Program-made: the position numbers and the translations under genes
In this document: piece after piece, positions 34,488-45,446 of the stretch
Layout: each line of letters opens with the position of its first letter
How positions within the stretch are numbered: position 1 is the first letter of the stretch
Source: Methylobacillus methanolivorans
Lineage (GTDB): Bacteria > Pseudomonadota > Gammaproteobacteria > Burkholderiales > Methylophilaceae
Assembly (NCBI RefSeq): GCF_020531845.1
Contig: NZ_JAJAVF010000002.1
Coordinates: forward strand, 210,570-274,569
DNA length: 64,000 nucleotides
Direction: 5' to 3'
The notes under the pieces: model-generated
Told to the model about the DNA's origin: nothing
Database searches by the model: none
Seen by the model: only the letters and a program-made list of their open reading frames with translations

Positions 34488-35195
34488 ATGCAAAATACAA
34501 CACAGTCCCTGGTGGTCAATGGCCAGGTGAGTCGATGGCAGGTGTATACGGCACAAGAGGCTCTTAACAGTAGCGCAGTCGAGCATATTGAAGCAGCTGC
34601 GCGTAATGCGATTGCCGGACATGGCAAGTTCAGTATTGTATTGGCAGGCGGTAGCACCCCTAAGAGTATCTATCAATTGTTGCCTCAGATAGAAACCGAT
34701 TGGAGCAAATGGCATGTGTTCTATGGTGATGATCGTTGCCTGCCGCCAGAGCACGAGGAACGCAATAGCCTGATGGCACATGAGGCTTGGCTCAAGCATG
34801 TGGCGATCCCTTCATCACAGATTCATGACATTCCCGCTGAGCGTGGCCCTGTTGAAGCTGCTCAATCCTATAGCCAAACTTTGGCTGATTTGGGTAACTT
34901 CGACTTGGTCTTATTGGGGTTGGGCGAAGATGGTCATACTGCCAGCTTATTCCCTGGCCATACTTGGGATGATGCCCAAGCTGCCGTGCCCGTGTTTGGC
35001 GCACCCAAGCCGCCGCCAGAGCGGGTCTCCATTAGTGCTGCCCGCTTGGGCCAGGCGCATGAGGTGATCTTCTTTGTGACTGGGGCAGGTAAGCAGGACG
35101 CAGTCGATAACTGGCGGCGTGGTGAGCCTATTCCAGCCAGCCTGATCAAGCCCAAGAATGGCGTGGATGTTTACATTTTTGGCGTGAACCTATAG
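34488..35195 (+). CDS. pgl: 6-Phosphogluconolactonase
   Basis: A 235-residue NagB-like enzyme hydrolysing 6-phosphoglucono-lactone. Motifs: IVLAGGSTPKSIYQLL, WHVFYGDDRCLPPEHEERNS, LLGLGEDGHTASLFPG, VSISAARLGQAHEVIFFVTGAGK. It is divergent from gnd-zwf with a 148-base shared region, so all three steps from glucose 6-phosphate to ribulose 5-phosphate are encoded within 3.3 kb. Confidence 0.95.
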   Translation: MQNTTQSLVVNGQVSRWQVYTAQEALNSSAVEHIEAAARNAIAGHGKFSIVLAGGSTPKSIYQLLPQIETDWSKWHVFYGDDRCLPPEHEERNSLMAHEAWLKHVAIPSSQIHDIPAERGPVEAAQSYSQTLADLGNFDLVLLGLGEDGHTASLFPGHTWDDAQAAVPVFGAPKPPPERVSISAARLGQAHEVIFFVTGAGKQDAVDNWRRGEPIPASLIKPKNGVDVYIFGVNL

Positions 35196-35243
35196 CGGAG
35201 CTATGCCGTGCCTTTTTGGGAGGCTCGGCATGCTGTGAATAGA

Positions 35244-35267
35244 ATAAAGGCCCGGTAGGGCCTTTAT
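35244..35267. terminator. Bidirectional terminator between pgl and mrp
   Basis: ATAAAGGCCC, loop GGTA, GGGCCTTTAT. A 10-bp perfect stem between two convergent genes, ending 3 bases from the mrp stop. Confidence 0.8.
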
Positions 35268-35270
35268 CAT

Positions 35271-36359
35271 TTAAGTCTTCTGGATAACGATGTTGGGGAA
35301 CTTGCTGCTGTAATCCTGGCTTAAGGCGGCAAGCTTGACTGCGGCGCGGCGAGCGATAGATTTGTAAGTGTTGGCAATCTGGCCTGTCGGGTCGGCGACT
35401 ACGGTAGGTTTGCCGCTATCGGTTTCTTCGCGGATACGGATATCCAGCGGTAGGCTGCCTAAGAGTTCGCTGTTGTAGTCAGCGCACATTTTTGCCGCAC
35501 CGCCAGTGCCGAAGATATGTTCTTCATGTCCACATTGTGAGCAGATGTGCGTGCTCATGTTCTCGACAATACCGAGTATCGGAATACCCACTTTTTCGAA
35601 CATTTTGAGCCCCTTGCGTGCATCCAGCAGTGCAATGTCCTGTGGTGTGGTGACGATGATGGCGCCAGTGACCGGCACTTTCTGTGCCAAGGTGAGCTGG
35701 ATATCCCCTGTGCCCGGTGGTAGGTCGACGACCAGATAATCCAGGTCTTTCCAGCGTGTGTCCCGCAGTAGCTGCTCCAATGCGCCGACTACCATGGGCC
35801 CACGCCAGACCATCGGAGTATCGACATCGACGAGGAAACCAATGGACATGGCCTGTACACCATAGTGCTCAAGCGGCTCCATGCTTTTTCCATCTGTGCT
35901 TTCTGGCGTACCTTTTAGCCCCAGCATTTGTGGTTGCGACGGGCCATAAATATCGGCATCAAGAATGCCGACGCGTGCACCCTCGGTGGCTAGAGCCAAG
36001 GCCAGGTTGACTGCTGTCGTGGATTTGCCAACGCCGCCCTTACCCGATGCGACCGCGATAATATTTTTGACGTTGGGAATGAGTTGAACGCCACGTTGCA
36101 CCTTGTGCGAAACGATACGGCTGGTAACGCCAACCGTGACGTTATCGACCTCGGGTAACGTCTTGACTGCCTGTGTGACCAAGTCCCGGATATTCGCCAG
36201 AATGCTCTGCGCGGGGTAGTCAAGCACAATGTCGACCGAAACATGACTGCCGTTGATGGCAATTTGGCGTGCAGATTTACTGCTCACTAAGTCTTTGCCC
36301 GTATTGGGGTCAATCACGGTACGAAGGGTATCTTGCACCTGGGATTCGGTAAGTGGCAT
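35271..36359 (-). CDS. apbC: Iron-sulfur carrier ATPase Mrp/ApbC
   Basis: A 362-residue P-loop ATPase of the Nbp35/ApbC group. An N-terminal MIP18-like domain (1-85) precedes a deviant Walker A, ASGKGGVGKSTTAVNLA, then GILDADIYGPSQPQML, and a CxxC (CSQCGHEE) near residue 275 that holds a bridging Fe-S cluster in the dimer. It loads Fe-S clusters onto target proteins. It is transcribed away from metG, which is divergent 107 bases away. Confidence 0.95.
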   Translation of the reverse strand: MPLTESQVQDTLRTVIDPNTGKDLVSSKSARQIAINGSHVSVDIVLDYPAQSILANIRDLVTQAVKTLPEVDNVTVGVTSRIVSHKVQRGVQLIPNVKNIIAVASGKGGVGKSTTAVNLALALATEGARVGILDADIYGPSQPQMLGLKGTPESTDGKSMEPLEHYGVQAMSIGFLVDVDTPMVWRGPMVVGALEQLLRDTRWKDLDYLVVDLPPGTGDIQLTLAQKVPVTGAIIVTTPQDIALLDARKGLKMFEKVGIPILGIVENMSTHICSQCGHEEHIFGTGGAAKMCADYNSELLGSLPLDIRIREETDSGKPTVVADPTGQIANTYKSIARRAAVKLAALSQDYSSKFPNIVIQKT

Positions 36360-36469
36360 GGGGGTTCCTGCAAATTCGTTGGACGGGACATTCTAGCGCA
36401 TGCGGATTGCTTATGTGAAACCCTGGCAGTTTGTTAGAATAAGAGATTCTATTTGTTGCCTGTTAGTTG

Positions 36470-38545
36470 ATGACTATGTCTGGAAATATCCCCGCTAATT
36501 CTTCGAATGCACCACGCAAATTACTGGTTACCTCTGCCTTGCCTTATGCCAATGGCAGCATCCACCTTGGTCATATGGTGGAATACGTGCAGAGCGATGT
36601 CTGGGTGAGGTTCCAGAAGATGCAAGGCAATACCGTGCATTACGTCTGTGCGGATGATACTCATGGCACGCCCATCATGTTGCGTGCTGAAAAGGAAGGT
36701 ATTACACCGGAAGAGCTCATCAGCCGGGTGCATAGCGAGCACTATGCTGACTTCACCGATTTTCTCGTTGCTTTTGATAATTACTATTCGACCAACTCCG
36801 AGGAGAATCGCGAGTTGTCTGGCCGTATTTATCGCGAACTCAAGGCGAATGACAAGATCGCGACACGCACGATAGAGCAGTATTACGATCCAGTGAAGAA
36901 CATGTTCTTGCCTGATCGCTTTATCAAGGGTGAATGTCCAAAATGTCATGCCAAGGATCAATACGGTGACTCCTGTGAAGTATGTGGAACGACTTATAGC
37001 CCGACCGAGTTGATCAGTCCTTATTCTGCTGTATCAGGTGCCACACCGGTGCGCAAGCAAACCGAGCATTATTTCTTCAAGTTGAGCGAGTGTGAGGATT
37101 TCCTCAAGCAATGGACACGTTCTGGCACTTTGCAGCTTGAAGCTGCCAACAAGATGGGGGAGTGGTTTGAGTCCGGTCTTTCGGATTGGGACATTTCCCG
37201 TGATGCGCCATATTTCGGCTTCGAGATTCCTGATGCTCCAGGCAAGTATTTCTATGTCTGGCTGGATGCGCCTATCGGCTACATGGCAAGTTTCAAGAAC
37301 CTGGCAACACGCGCAGGCCTGGATTTTGACGAATACTGGAAGCCAGATAGCCAAGCCGAGTTATATCACTTCATAGGAAAGGATATCCTGTACTTCCATG
37401 CCTTGTTCTGGCCTGCCACATTGAAGTTTTCCGGCTATCGTCAGCCTACGCAAATCTTCGCCCACGGTTTCCTCACGGTGAACGGCGAAAAAATGTCTAA
37501 GTCACGAGGTACCTTCATCACGGCACGCAGCTATCTTGATCATGTGAAGAACCCCGAATACTTGCGTTATTACTATGCGGCCAAGCTCAACGGTACCATG
37601 GAGGATATTGACCTCAACCTGGAAGATTTCGTCGCGCGCGTGAATAGTGATCTGGTAGGCAAGTACATCAACATTGCTAGCCGTACTGCTGGCTTCATTG
37701 CCAAGCGCTTTGATAGCAAGTTGGGTGCCGTAGGAGAAAATGCAGTGATCGCTGAGTTGCGAGCTGCTGCGAATGGCATTCGCGACAGTTTTGCCAATCG
37801 TGATACCGCACGCGCCTTGCGCGACATCATGGCACTGGCGGACAAGGCCAATGCCTATGTGGCAGAGCATGCGCCATGGGATATGGCCAAGCACCCCGAG
37901 CAAGCAGAGGCGCTGCATGAAGTCTGCTCTGCTGCCCTGGAAATATTCCGCCTACTCACTTTGTACCTCAAGCCGGTTTTGCCAGGATTGGCGCAATCTA
38001 TTGAGGTATTCCTCAATATTGCCCCATTGACTTGGGCAGATATTAATCGTCCATTACCCGCTGGTCACCAAATACAGACCTATCAACACCTGATCACTCG
38101 TATTGATCCCAAGCACGTCGAGGCTATGGTGGCAGCTAATAAAGAGTCATTGCAATCTCAAGTGGCTCCAGTGCCGGCGCAACAGCAGGCTACTCCAGAG
38201 TCCTCATTAGAGGGGTCGTATATCTCGATTGATGATTTTACCAAGGTAGATTTACGTATCGCCCGCATCGCTAATGCGGAGCATGTTGAAGGGGCAGAAA
38301 AATTGCTCAGGTTGAGTTTGGATATTGGTGAAGATAAGCCACGCCAAGTATTTGCAGGCATCAAATCTGCCTATGACCCTGAAAGCCTGAAGGGACGTTT
38401 GACCGTGATGGTGGCTAACCTGGCTCCCCGCAAGATGAAGTTTGGCTTGTCAGAAGGTATGGTGCTGGCAGCGAGCGATGAACGAGGTGGGCCATTTATC
38501 TTGTCGCCGGATAGTGGTGCTGCCCCGGGAATGCGTGTCAAATAA
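36470..38545 (+). CDS. metG: Methionyl-tRNA synthetase
   Basis: A 691-residue class I synthetase. It has the HIGH-like HLGH in [18 protein letters not shown], a zinc knuckle (CPKC near 158 and CEVCG near 170), KMSKS in [10 protein letters not shown], and a C-terminal tRNA-binding dimerisation domain (about 585-690: [15 protein letters not shown] ... [15 protein letters not shown]). It is the long E. coli-type form. ATG 36470 or 36476 is likely; the TTG at 36467 just before is not needed. Confidence 0.97.
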   Translation: MTMSGNIPANSSNAPRKLLVTSALPYANGSIHLGHMVEYVQSDVWVRFQKMQGNTVHYVCADDTHGTPIMLRAEKEGITPEELISRVHSEHYADFTDFLVAFDNYYSTNSEENRELSGRIYRELKANDKIATRTIEQYYDPVKNMFLPDRFIKGECPKCHAKDQYGDSCEVCGTTYSPTELISPYSAVSGATPVRKQTEHYFFKLSECEDFLKQWTRSGTLQLEAANKMGEWFESGLSDWDISRDAPYFGFEIPDAPGKYFYVWLDAPIGYMASFKNLATRAGLDFDEYWKPDSQAELYHFIGKDILYFHALFWPATLKFSGYRQPTQIFAHGFLTVNGEKMSKSRGTFITARSYLDHVKNPEYLRYYYAAKLNGTMEDIDLNLEDFVARVNSDLVGKYINIASRTAGFIAKRFDSKLGAVGENAVIAELRAAANGIRDSFANRDTARALRDIMALADKANAYVAEHAPWDMAKHPEQAEALHEVCSAALEIFRLLTLYLKPVLPGLAQSIEVFLNIAPLTWADINRPLPAGHQIQTYQHLITRIDPKHVEAMVAANKESLQSQVAPVPAQQQATPESSLEGSYISIDDFTKVDLRIARIANAEHVEGAEKLLRLSLDIGEDKPRQVFAGIKSAYDPESLKGRLTVMVANLAPRKMKFGLSEGMVLAASDERGGPFILSPDSGAAPGMRVK

Positions 38546-38565
38546 TAGACATATTGAGATGATGT

Positions 38566-38596
38566 AAAAATCCCCGCTAGAGGCGGGGATTTTTTT
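38566..38596 (+). terminator. Rho-independent terminator after metG
   Basis: ATCCCCGC, five-base loop, GCGGGGAT, then six T. The A-run before it also pairs, so it may serve the convergent comEA-like gene too. Confidence 0.9.
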
Positions 38597-38606
38597 GTGA
38601 GAATTT

Positions 38607-38906
38607 TTAGTTAGTTTTCTTTTCTGGCTTGGCAGCAGGGGCTTTAGCAGATTTTCCTACTGATAATTCACTGCGTAAATTATCGACACTCTTTTTGCCA
38701 AACCCTTTCACATTATCAAGCTCATCCACAGTCTTAAATCCGCCATGGGATTTGCGATAGTCAACAATTGCTTGAGCCTTGGCCGGGCCAATGCCCTTAA
38801 CTGATTCGAGTTCTGTGACAGATGCAGTATTGAGATCAACAGCTGCCATGGCGCTGAATGACAGGCCCAGCGATAGCAGGATTGCAGCCCACAATGATTT
38901 CTTCAT
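38607..38906 (-). CDS. Secreted ComEA-like helix-hairpin-helix protein
   Basis: A 99-residue protein with a Sec signal peptide (cleavage near SAMAA) and one ComEA domain: VDLNTASVTELESVKGIGPAKAQAIVDYR and VKGFGKKSVDNLRSEL form two helix-hairpin-helix motifs that bind DNA. A Lys/Ala/Pro-rich tail follows. ComEA proteins hold incoming DNA in the periplasm during natural transformation. ATG 38906 has a GGGGAG site; the longer frame does not. It is a lone gene, so a competence role is only suggested. Confidence 0.85.
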   Translation of the reverse strand: MKKSLWAAILLSLGLSFSAMAAVDLNTASVTELESVKGIGPAKAQAIVDYRKSHGGFKTVDELDNVKGFGKKSVDNLRSELSVGKSAKAPAAKPEKKTN

Positions 38907-39050
38907 GATGAATCTCCCCTTGAACATGGTTATCGGTTTTATGCCCGCCATTGCTGGCGGACAACTCCATCATAAGCCTGCTAAGGATGAGCTTGTGTTA
39001 AGGAAAATCATGGAAAATGCTCCATGAAAATCATGAAACAAGCCTGGGAG

Positions 39051-39746
39051 TTATTGCTGTATAGATTGGTGAATGAGGGTTAAAGCGGCTAGTGGATCGC
39101 TTGCTTTGGTAATCGGGCGACCAATGACCAGATAGCTGGAGCCCATGGCGAGCGCTTGTGGTGGGGTGACGACGCGTGATTGGTCATCCAGGCTGGCATC
39201 CGCGGGACGAATGCCGGGGGTGACGAGGCAGAATTCACTGCCCAGGTTTCGTCGTAGCAGTGGGGCTTCCTGCGCTGAGCAGACAACGCCATCAAGCCCA
39301 GACTGTTGGGCCAATGTGGCCAGGTGCAGCACATGTTGTTCAATTGGTGCGTTGACGCCGAGTTGTTGCAAGCCGGCTTGGTCCATGCTGGTAAGCACGG
39401 TGACGGCGATGAGCAAGGGCGAATGACCGCTACGGGCAACGCCTTCTCGCGCGGCTTCCATCATCTTGCTGCCACCGGACGCATGTACATTCAGCATCCA
39501 TACCCCCAGTTTGCTAGCTGCCTCACAAGCCTTGGCCACAGTGTTGGGGATATCGTGAAACTTGAGATCCAGAAAAACAGGGAAGCCCAGGCCTACCAGT
39601 TGTTCTACCAGTTGTGGTCCCGCTGCTGTGAACAGTTCCTTGCCGATTTTGAGCTTGCAAAGCTTGGGGTCAAGTTGTTTGGCTAAGGCAAGGGCGCTCG
39701 GAGCATCAGCATAATCCAGGGCAACGATAATCTTGGGATCGGTCAT
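39051..39746 (-). CDS. pyrF: Orotidine 5'-phosphate decarboxylase
   Basis: A 231-residue TIM-barrel enzyme making UMP. It has the start [17 protein letters not shown], the catalytic block [16 protein letters not shown], and [10 protein letters not shown] followed by [15 protein letters not shown]. It overlaps lapB by 4 bases, as in many proteobacteria where pyrF follows the lapAB genes. Confidence 0.97.
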   Translation of the reverse strand: MTDPKIIVALDYADAPSALALAKQLDPKLCKLKIGKELFTAAGPQLVEQLVGLGFPVFLDLKFHDIPNTVAKACEAASKLGVWMLNVHASGGSKMMEAAREGVARSGHSPLLIAVTVLTSMDQAGLQQLGVNAPIEQHVLHLATLAQQSGLDGVVCSAQEAPLLRRNLGSEFCLVTPGIRPADASLDDQSRVVTPPQALAMGSSYLVIGRPITKASDPLAALTLIHQSIQQ

Positions 39747-40906
39747 ACAGCAGATTCTTTGGTTTCAGGTGATAGGGATTCCCAGGCATTACATGCTGGG
39801 CACTGCCAGTGGAAATTCCGGGCGCGGAAGCCGCATTGGTCGCAGTAATGTGCACTACGATTACCAATGGCATAACGTACAGTTTGTTGCATCAACAAGG
39901 CGTCTTGTTGGTTGGCACCTTCCATCAGGGATTGCGCTCGTAGAAGTTGATCCAGGGTTTGCAGGCTGGGCTTGCGGCGCAGTTCTTCACGGGCCAGTGC
40001 TTCAGCGCTTGCGGCCCCTTCTTCGCTCAAGGTGGTTTCATATACCAGGTTGAGCATCGAGGGTAGTTTGTATGCCTGTAAATAACCCTTGAGTAAGCTA
40101 ATACCTTCATCCAGATTATTTAGCGCCTTGTAGCTATTAAGTAGTTTGGGTGCTACCAGGCCGAGGTATTCAGGGCGTTGGAATTCAACGCGTTTCCAGA
40201 ATGAGATGGCTTGCTTGTGGTTGCCAGTAGCCGCTTCGAGGTCACCTAGCATGATGTTGGCGCGCACGCAGCGCTTATCGGCTTCAATCGCCATATCCAA
40301 GGCATGACGGGCACTATGAGTATCATGCTCAAGAATGGATTTCATGGCAATTTCACAATGGAATTGTGCCACTTCCTTGCGGAAGGAAATACCAGACAGG
40401 CGCTCCAGTTCAATCGCACTCTTGATCGCGTGATTCCATTCGCGTTCGCGGATATAGATTTCCAGTAGAGCACGTAATGCGGTTTGCTTGTAGCGGCTAT
40501 CGTGCAATGAGGTGAAGAGTTCCTCTGCCCGGTCAAACAGGCCTGCCTTGAGGTAATCTTGTGCCAGTTCGGCCATCACGGCCTGTTTCTGTTGATCAGG
40601 CAGTTCCTTGCGTTCCAGCAGGTTGAGATGCAAGTGGATGGCACGATCCACTTCGCCACGGCGGCGGAACAGGCTGCCTAATGCGAAATGTAACTCCATG
40701 GAGTCTGCATTCGCTTGCACGGCCTCAATAAAAGCTTCGATGGCCTTGTCGTGCTGATCACTGATGAGGAAATTCAAACCCTTGAAGTATGCTGCAGGCA
40801 ATGCGGTAGATTCGGTCAGCAGTTGGTTGATGTCTACCCGTGCGGCCAGCCAGCCTAAGGTGAAGAAGAGGGGAAGGGCGAGTAGCCACCAGTATTCAAA
40901 TTCCAT
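39743..40906 (-). CDS. lapB: LPS assembly protein LapB (YciM)
   Basis: A 387-residue protein with an N-terminal membrane anchor (1-22), about nine TPR helices pairs (40-330), and a C-terminal rubredoxin-like metal site made by CDQC (near 355) and CPAC (near 368). LapB sits at the inner membrane and regulates LpxC turnover through FtsH, balancing LPS and phospholipid. It is encoded between lapA and pyrF. Confidence 0.93.
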   Translation of the reverse strand: MEFEYWWLLALPLFFTLGWLAARVDINQLLTESTALPAAYFKGLNFLISDQHDKAIEAFIEAVQANADSMELHFALGSLFRRRGEVDRAIHLHLNLLERKELPDQQKQAVMAELAQDYLKAGLFDRAEELFTSLHDSRYKQTALRALLEIYIREREWNHAIKSAIELERLSGISFRKEVAQFHCEIAMKSILEHDTHSARHALDMAIEADKRCVRANIMLGDLEAATGNHKQAISFWKRVEFQRPEYLGLVAPKLLNSYKALNNLDEGISLLKGYLQAYKLPSMLNLVYETTLSEEGAASAEALAREELRRKPSLQTLDQLLRAQSLMEGANQQDALLMQQTVRYAIGNRSAHYCDQCGFRARNFHWQCPACNAWESLSPETKESAV

Positions 40907-40974
40907 GATTAATTTCCGAGCCTGCCATCAATGTGACAAGCATTTTGCTAAGGATGACGATACGAATATACGTA

Positions 40975-41232
40975 CTACTTGTTCATCTTCAGGTTCTTGA
41001 TTTCTTTTTCCAGTGCAAGTAGCTTGCGGCGTTGGCTGATTAGCGAGCCCAGGCAAGCAATGACACCAGCGATGATGCCAGTAAAGAACGTAACCAGCAG
41101 CATGAGGGATAGCGGTGCTCTCCATGAGTAGCCAAGGTAATAAGCCAGTTCAACAGGCTCCGCATTCTTGAAGGCAAACCCCAGCAGCAGGATGAACAGC
41201 AAAACGCTAAGTATCGTGTATAAGGTGCGCAT
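40975..41232 (-). CDS. lapA: LapA family membrane protein (DUF1049)
   Basis: An 85-residue inner membrane protein with two hydrophobic segments (about 6-25 and 45-66) and a cytoplasmic basic coiled tail (RRKLLALEKEIKNLKMNK). The FAFKNAEPVELAYYLG block matches LapA. It pairs with LapB in LPS assembly control. A 68-base gap separates it from lapB. Confidence 0.88.
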   Translation of the reverse strand: MRTLYTILSVLLFILLLGFAFKNAEPVELAYYLGYSWRAPLSLMLLVTFFTGIIAGVIACLGSLISQRRKLLALEKEIKNLKMNK

Positions 41233-41278
41233 CCCCTGATTTTACCCAAGCATCACCAAAACGTGCGGAATTCGATGT

Positions 41279-41324
41279 AAAAAAATAAAAAAGCGGTAGC
41301 ACCATTGAGGATGCTACCGCTTTT
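41279..41324 (-). terminator. Rho-independent terminator after ihfB
   Basis: On the minus strand AAAAGCGGTAGCA, a 10-base loop and TGCTACCGCTTTT, then a long T-rich tract. The 13-bp stem ends the rpsA-ihfB transcript before lapA. Confidence 0.85.
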
Positions 41325-41354
41325 CCTAGCACAACAAACGAGTTGTTGGTGTGC

Positions 41355-41642
41355 TTAATTGCTGTCGCCGTCTACACGCTCGCGCAATTCCTTGCCAGCT
41401 TTGAAGTGAGGTACATGTTTCTCCGGTACCTGTACTTTTTCACCTGTCTTAGGATTGCGACCAAGACGTGGTGGGCGGTAGTTCAAACTGAAACTACCAA
41501 AACCACGAATCTCAATTCGTTCACCGGAAGCCAAGTTATCCGTCATGGAATCAAGGATAGCCTTGACGGAAAGTTCTGCATCCTTGACAACCAGTTGCGG
41601 AAAGCGCGCAGCCAAGTTGGCAATCAACTCCGATTTGGTCAT
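41355..41642 (-). CDS. ihfB: Integration host factor beta subunit
   Basis: A 95-residue DNA-bending protein of the HU/IHF family: [17 protein letters not shown], the [11 protein letters not shown] turn, and the DNA-intercalating arm [18 protein letters not shown] with its conserved proline. With IhfA it bends DNA, including between enhancer sites and sigma-54 promoters such as those in this window. It is 12 bases after rpsA. Confidence 0.95.
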   Translation of the reverse strand: MTKSELIANLAARFPQLVVKDAELSVKAILDSMTDNLASGERIEIRGFGSFSLNYRPPRLGRNPKTGEKVQVPEKHVPHFKAGKELRERVDGDSN

Positions 41643-41654
41643 GACGCTATGACC

Positions 41655-43364
41655 TTACTCGTTGTTTTTGCCGTCAAGCTTAGCCTTCAGCAATGCACCA
41701 AGATTGGTGGTGCCAGCAGAACCGGCATCATTGCTGAATTTTTGCAGCGCATCAGCTTCGTCAGCAAGATCCTTCGCCTTGATGGACAGGGCGATAGAGC
41801 GGTTCTTGCGGTCGATGTTGGTAATGCGGGCTTCGACTTCTTCGCCTTCCTTGAGCACGGTAGAAATGTCGTCTACCTTGTCACGGGAAACTTCAGAAGC
41901 ACGCAGGTAGCCTTCTACTTCGCCTTCAAGCGTAATCACTGCGCCCTTAGCTTCGATGGACTTCACGATACCCTTAACGATAGCACCCTTGTCATTTAAT
42001 GCAGTGTAAGCGCTGAATGGATCGCTATCGAGTTGCTTAACGCCAAGGGAGATGCGCTCCTTCTCAACGTCGATGCTCAGTACTACAGCTTCGAGTTCGT
42101 CACCCTTCTTGAAGTTGCGGATAGCTTCTTCACCAGATTGGTTCCAGGACAGGTCGGACAAGTGAACCAAGCCGTCGATACCACCAGGCAAGCCGATGAA
42201 TACGCCGAAATCGGTGATGGACTTGATTTGACCGCTAACCTTGTCACCCTTCTTGTGGGAAGCAGCAAAGTCATCCCATGGGTTAGCCTGGCATTGCTTC
42301 ATGCCCAAGGACAGACGACGACGGTCTTCGTCGATTTCCAGAATCATCACTTCTACTTCGTCGCCCAATTGAGCGATCTTGGCAGGATGTACGTTCTTGT
42401 TAGTCCAGTCCATTTCGGAAACGTGTACCAGACCTTCAATGCCTGGCTCGATTTCAACGAATGCACCGTAGTCGGTCAGGTTGGTGACCTTGCCGAACAG
42501 GCGGGTACCCACTGGGTAACGGCGGCCCAAAGCAACCCATGGATCGTCGCCCAACTGCTTGATACCCAGGGAAACACGGTTCTTCTCTTGATCGAACTTG
42601 AGGATCTTTGCTTCAACTTCTTCACCAACAGTCAGCACTTCAGATGGGTGCTTGACGCGACGCCATGCCAAGTCGGTAATGTGCAGCAGGCCGTCGATGC
42701 CACCCAGATCAACGAATGCGCCGTAGTCGGTGATGTTCTTGACGATACCCTTGACTACTGCGCCTTCCTTCAAGGATTCGAGCAGTGCCTCGCGGTCAGC
42801 GCCCATGGTTTCTTCCAGCACAGCGCGGCGGGAAACCACAACGTTGTTACGCTTGCGATCCAGCTTGATAACCTTGAAGTCCCATTCCTTGTTTTCAAAT
42901 GGAGTCGTGTCTTTAACAGGGCGCAGATCAACCAGTGAACCTGGGAGGAATGCACGAATGCTGTTGACCATGACAGTCAGACCACCCTTGACGCGGCCAT
43001 TGACCATGCCCTTGATGATGCGGGATTCGTTCATTGCTTCTTCGAGGTCTTGCCATGCAGCCAGGCGCTTGGCCTTTTCGCGGGACAGCTTGGTGGAACC
43101 ATAACCATCTTCCAGGGATTCGATGCAGACTTTGACAAAGTCGCCTGCATTTACTTCGAGTTCACCGCGATCATTGCGGAACTCGGAGGCAGGGATCACG
43201 CTTTCCGACTTTAGGCCGGCGTTGACGATAACGAAGTCATCATCAACAGAGACAACTTCAGCGGTGATCACTTCACCGGAACGCATTTCCTGGCGAGCCA
43301 GGCTTTCCTCGAACAGGGCTGCGAAGCTTTCCATGGATGAGGTTGTGGTTGAAAGGTTAGCCAT
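41655..43364 (-). CDS. rpsA: 30S ribosomal protein S1
   Basis: A 569-residue protein with six S1 repeats; repeats 3-6 show the RNA-binding pattern [28 protein letters not shown]. It binds mRNA leaders on the small subunit. ATG 43364 adds ten residues before [12 protein letters not shown], which is where E. coli S1 begins, so ATG 43334 is an alternative. Neither has a strong Shine-Dalgarno site, which is usual for rpsA. Confidence 0.97.
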   Translation of the reverse strand: MANLSTTTSSMESFAALFEESLARQEMRSGEVITAEVVSVDDDFVIVNAGLKSESVIPASEFRNDRGELEVNAGDFVKVCIESLEDGYGSTKLSREKAKRLAAWQDLEEAMNESRIIKGMVNGRVKGGLTVMVNSIRAFLPGSLVDLRPVKDTTPFENKEWDFKVIKLDRKRNNVVVSRRAVLEETMGADREALLESLKEGAVVKGIVKNITDYGAFVDLGGIDGLLHITDLAWRRVKHPSEVLTVGEEVEAKILKFDQEKNRVSLGIKQLGDDPWVALGRRYPVGTRLFGKVTNLTDYGAFVEIEPGIEGLVHVSEMDWTNKNVHPAKIAQLGDEVEVMILEIDEDRRRLSLGMKQCQANPWDDFAASHKKGDKVSGQIKSITDFGVFIGLPGGIDGLVHLSDLSWNQSGEEAIRNFKKGDELEAVVLSIDVEKERISLGVKQLDSDPFSAYTALNDKGAIVKGIVKSIEAKGAVITLEGEVEGYLRASEVSRDKVDDISTVLKEGEEVEARITNIDRKNRSIALSIKAKDLADEADALQKFSNDAGSAGTTNLGALLKAKLDGKNNE

Positions 43365-43446
43365 TAAAAAAATATCCAGATAATCCCGCCGTGCAGCGGG
43401 GCTAAATTAAAAAAACCATGAACCGGTGAGATTCACGGCGCTAGTA

Positions 43447-44136
43447 CTACAAAACTTGTTTGTCAGTGTTGGCGCGACTGTAATCCAGGATCGCGTTTAC
43501 TGCCTGGTCTATGCTAAGGTGGCTGGTTTCCAGCAACTTTGCATTCTCGCTTTTCTGCAACGGTGCAACAGATCTTTGGCTATCTCTTGCATCACGTGCT
43601 TGCAAATCTTGCAAGATTTCCGCGAGATTAGCATGGATTCCTTTTTCCATCAACTGTTTATAGCGCCTCTCGGCCCGAATCTCCGCACTGGCTGTAAGGA
43701 ATATCTTGGTGCTTGCATCCGGGAAGACGACAGTGGCCATGTCCCGGCCATCTGCGACTAGGCCGGGTGCCTTGCGGAAGCTTTTTTGCAGATCAAGCAG
43801 GGCTGCGCGCAATGCAGGGTGTACGGCAACCTCAGAAGCGCCACGGCTAATTTCTTCGGTACGTACGGCTTCGGTGATGATGTCACCGTTCAGGTAAATT
43901 TCTCCTGCTGCAAAGCGTATGTCCAGATGGGTTACCATTTCCGCTAGCGCCATTTCGTCTTGCCAGTTGATGCCGTGCTTGAGCGCGGCAAGTGCGGCAA
44001 TGCGGTAAATCGCACCTGAATCAAGGTAGTGGTAACCCAGGGTTGTTGCGACACGCTGCGCTACGGTTCCCTTGCCAGAAGCAGAGGGGCCATCAATGGC
44101 AATTACAGGAATAGAGCAGGGCGATATCTCGGTCAT
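43447..44136 (-). CDS. cmk: Cytidylate kinase
   Basis: A 229-residue NMP kinase that phosphorylates CMP and dCMP. It has the P-loop IDGPSASGKGTVAQRVA, YRIAALAAL, and VADGRDMATVVFPDASTKIFLTAS split over the core and lid regions. It lies 3 bases after aroA and 82 bases before rpsA, the classic aroA-cmk-rpsA order. A GC-rich hairpin (about 43384-43400) in the cmk-rpsA gap may act in the rpsA leader. Confidence 0.97.
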   Translation of the reverse strand: MTEISPCSIPVIAIDGPSASGKGTVAQRVATTLGYHYLDSGAIYRIAALAALKHGINWQDEMALAEMVTHLDIRFAAGEIYLNGDIITEAVRTEEISRGASEVAVHPALRAALLDLQKSFRKAPGLVADGRDMATVVFPDASTKIFLTASAEIRAERRYKQLMEKGIHANLAEILQDLQARDARDSQRSVAPLQKSENAKLLETSHLSIDQAVNAILDYSRANTDKQVL

Positions 44137-44139
44137 GGG

Positions 44140-45444
44140 CTATATGGAGGATGTTAAGGTGTGAATGAGCATGCTAAAGCGCTCGAAATAATCCGGGAAG
44201 GTCTTGGCGACACACTTGGGGTCGTTGATGATGACGGGTACGCCGCCCAAGGCGACCAGCGAGAAACACATAGCCATGCGGTGATCGTCATAGGTATCAA
44301 TGTGTGCATTGGGAAGCAGCGCAGTGGGAGGTGTGATGCGGAGATAGTCGCTGCCTTCCTCGACAATCGCCCCCACCTTGCGCAGCTCGGTCGCCATGGC
44401 GGTGAGTCTGTCGGTTTCCTTGACGCGCCAGCTTGCTATATTGCGCAAGGTGCTTGGGCCATCGGCAAATAGTGCCAATATAGCCAATGTCATGGCGGCA
44501 TCCGGGATGTGGTTACAGTCTAGGTCCAGGGCCTTGAGCTTGCCAGGCACGGCGCTGACTTCAATCCAGTTGTCTCCTGTTGTGACAACTGCCCCCATTA
44601 ATTCAAGTGCTTCGATAAAGCGTACGTCGCCCTGAATGCTGTCGCGACCAACGCCTTCTACTCTTACTGGGCCTTGGCCGATGGCACCCGCTGCGAGGAA
44701 GTAAGAGGCAGAAGAGGCATCGCCCTCGACATGGATGCTGCCTGGACTTTTATAAGTGCTACGTGCCGGGATGGTGAACGCGCGCCATTCGTTACGTAAT
44801 ACCTCGACGCCGAACCTGCGCATTAGGTTAAGTGTGATCTCGATATAGGGCTTGGAAATCAGCTCGCCCACGACTTCAATGCGCACTTCCTTGCCTGTCA
44901 GGGGCAGGGCCATCAATAGCGCAGTGAGAAATTGGCTAGAAACATCGCCGCGCACTTGCAAGGCCTGGCTGGTATTAATCTCTGCCGGGCGGATGTGTAA
45001 AGGCGGGAAGCCAGGGTTTTGCAAATATTCTATCGATGCGCCTGCTGCATTGAGTGCATCAACCAAGTCACCAATGGGGCGCTCGTGCATGCGCGCGATG
45101 CCGGAGAGTTCGTAATCACCCTGGGATAACGCCAATGCGGCGGTCAGTGGGCGGAAAGCCGTGCCTGCGTTGCCAAGAAACAGTTTGGCTTGCTTCACTG
45201 GGAGGTTGCCAGCGCTGCCTTCGACTCGCCATTGATGTGGGGCGGTTTGAGTCAATACAACCCCCAGGGTTTGCAAGGCTTCAAGCATGCGTTGTGTATC
45301 GTCCGAGGCAAGTAGCTCGTGAATCTCAGTCGTGCCTTGCGCGAGTGCAGCAAGTAGCAGTGTGCGATTGGAGATACTTTTGGAACCAGGCAGTTTTACT
45401 GTGCCATGGGCCAGATTTGCTCCAGGCAATGTCAATGTTTCCAT
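44140..45444 (-). CDS. aroA: 5-Enolpyruvylshikimate-3-phosphate synthase
   Basis: A 434-residue shikimate pathway enzyme. Motifs: [71 protein letters not shown], and [14 protein letters not shown]. This is the class I form. It follows tyrA by 2 bases, so aromatic amino acid genes and cmk-rpsA-ihfB form one run. Confidence 0.97.
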   Translation of the reverse strand: METLTLPGANLAHGTVKLPGSKSISNRTLLLAALAQGTTEIHELLASDDTQRMLEALQTLGVVLTQTAPHQWRVEGSAGNLPVKQAKLFLGNAGTAFRPLTAALALSQGDYELSGIARMHERPIGDLVDALNAAGASIEYLQNPGFPPLHIRPAEINTSQALQVRGDVSSQFLTALLMALPLTGKEVRIEVVGELISKPYIEITLNLMRRFGVEVLRNEWRAFTIPARSTYKSPGSIHVEGDASSASYFLAAGAIGQGPVRVEGVGRDSIQGDVRFIEALELMGAVVTTGDNWIEVSAVPGKLKALDLDCNHIPDAAMTLAILALFADGPSTLRNIASWRVKETDRLTAMATELRKVGAIVEEGSDYLRITPPTALLPNAHIDTYDDHRMAMCFSLVALGGVPVIINDPKCVAKTFPDYFERFSMLIHTLTSSI

Positions 45445-45446
45445 GC

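Noticed and set aside
42033..42938. 301-residue plus-strand frame over rpsA
   Set aside because: Antisense shadow caused by the strong codon bias and repeats of S1 domains.
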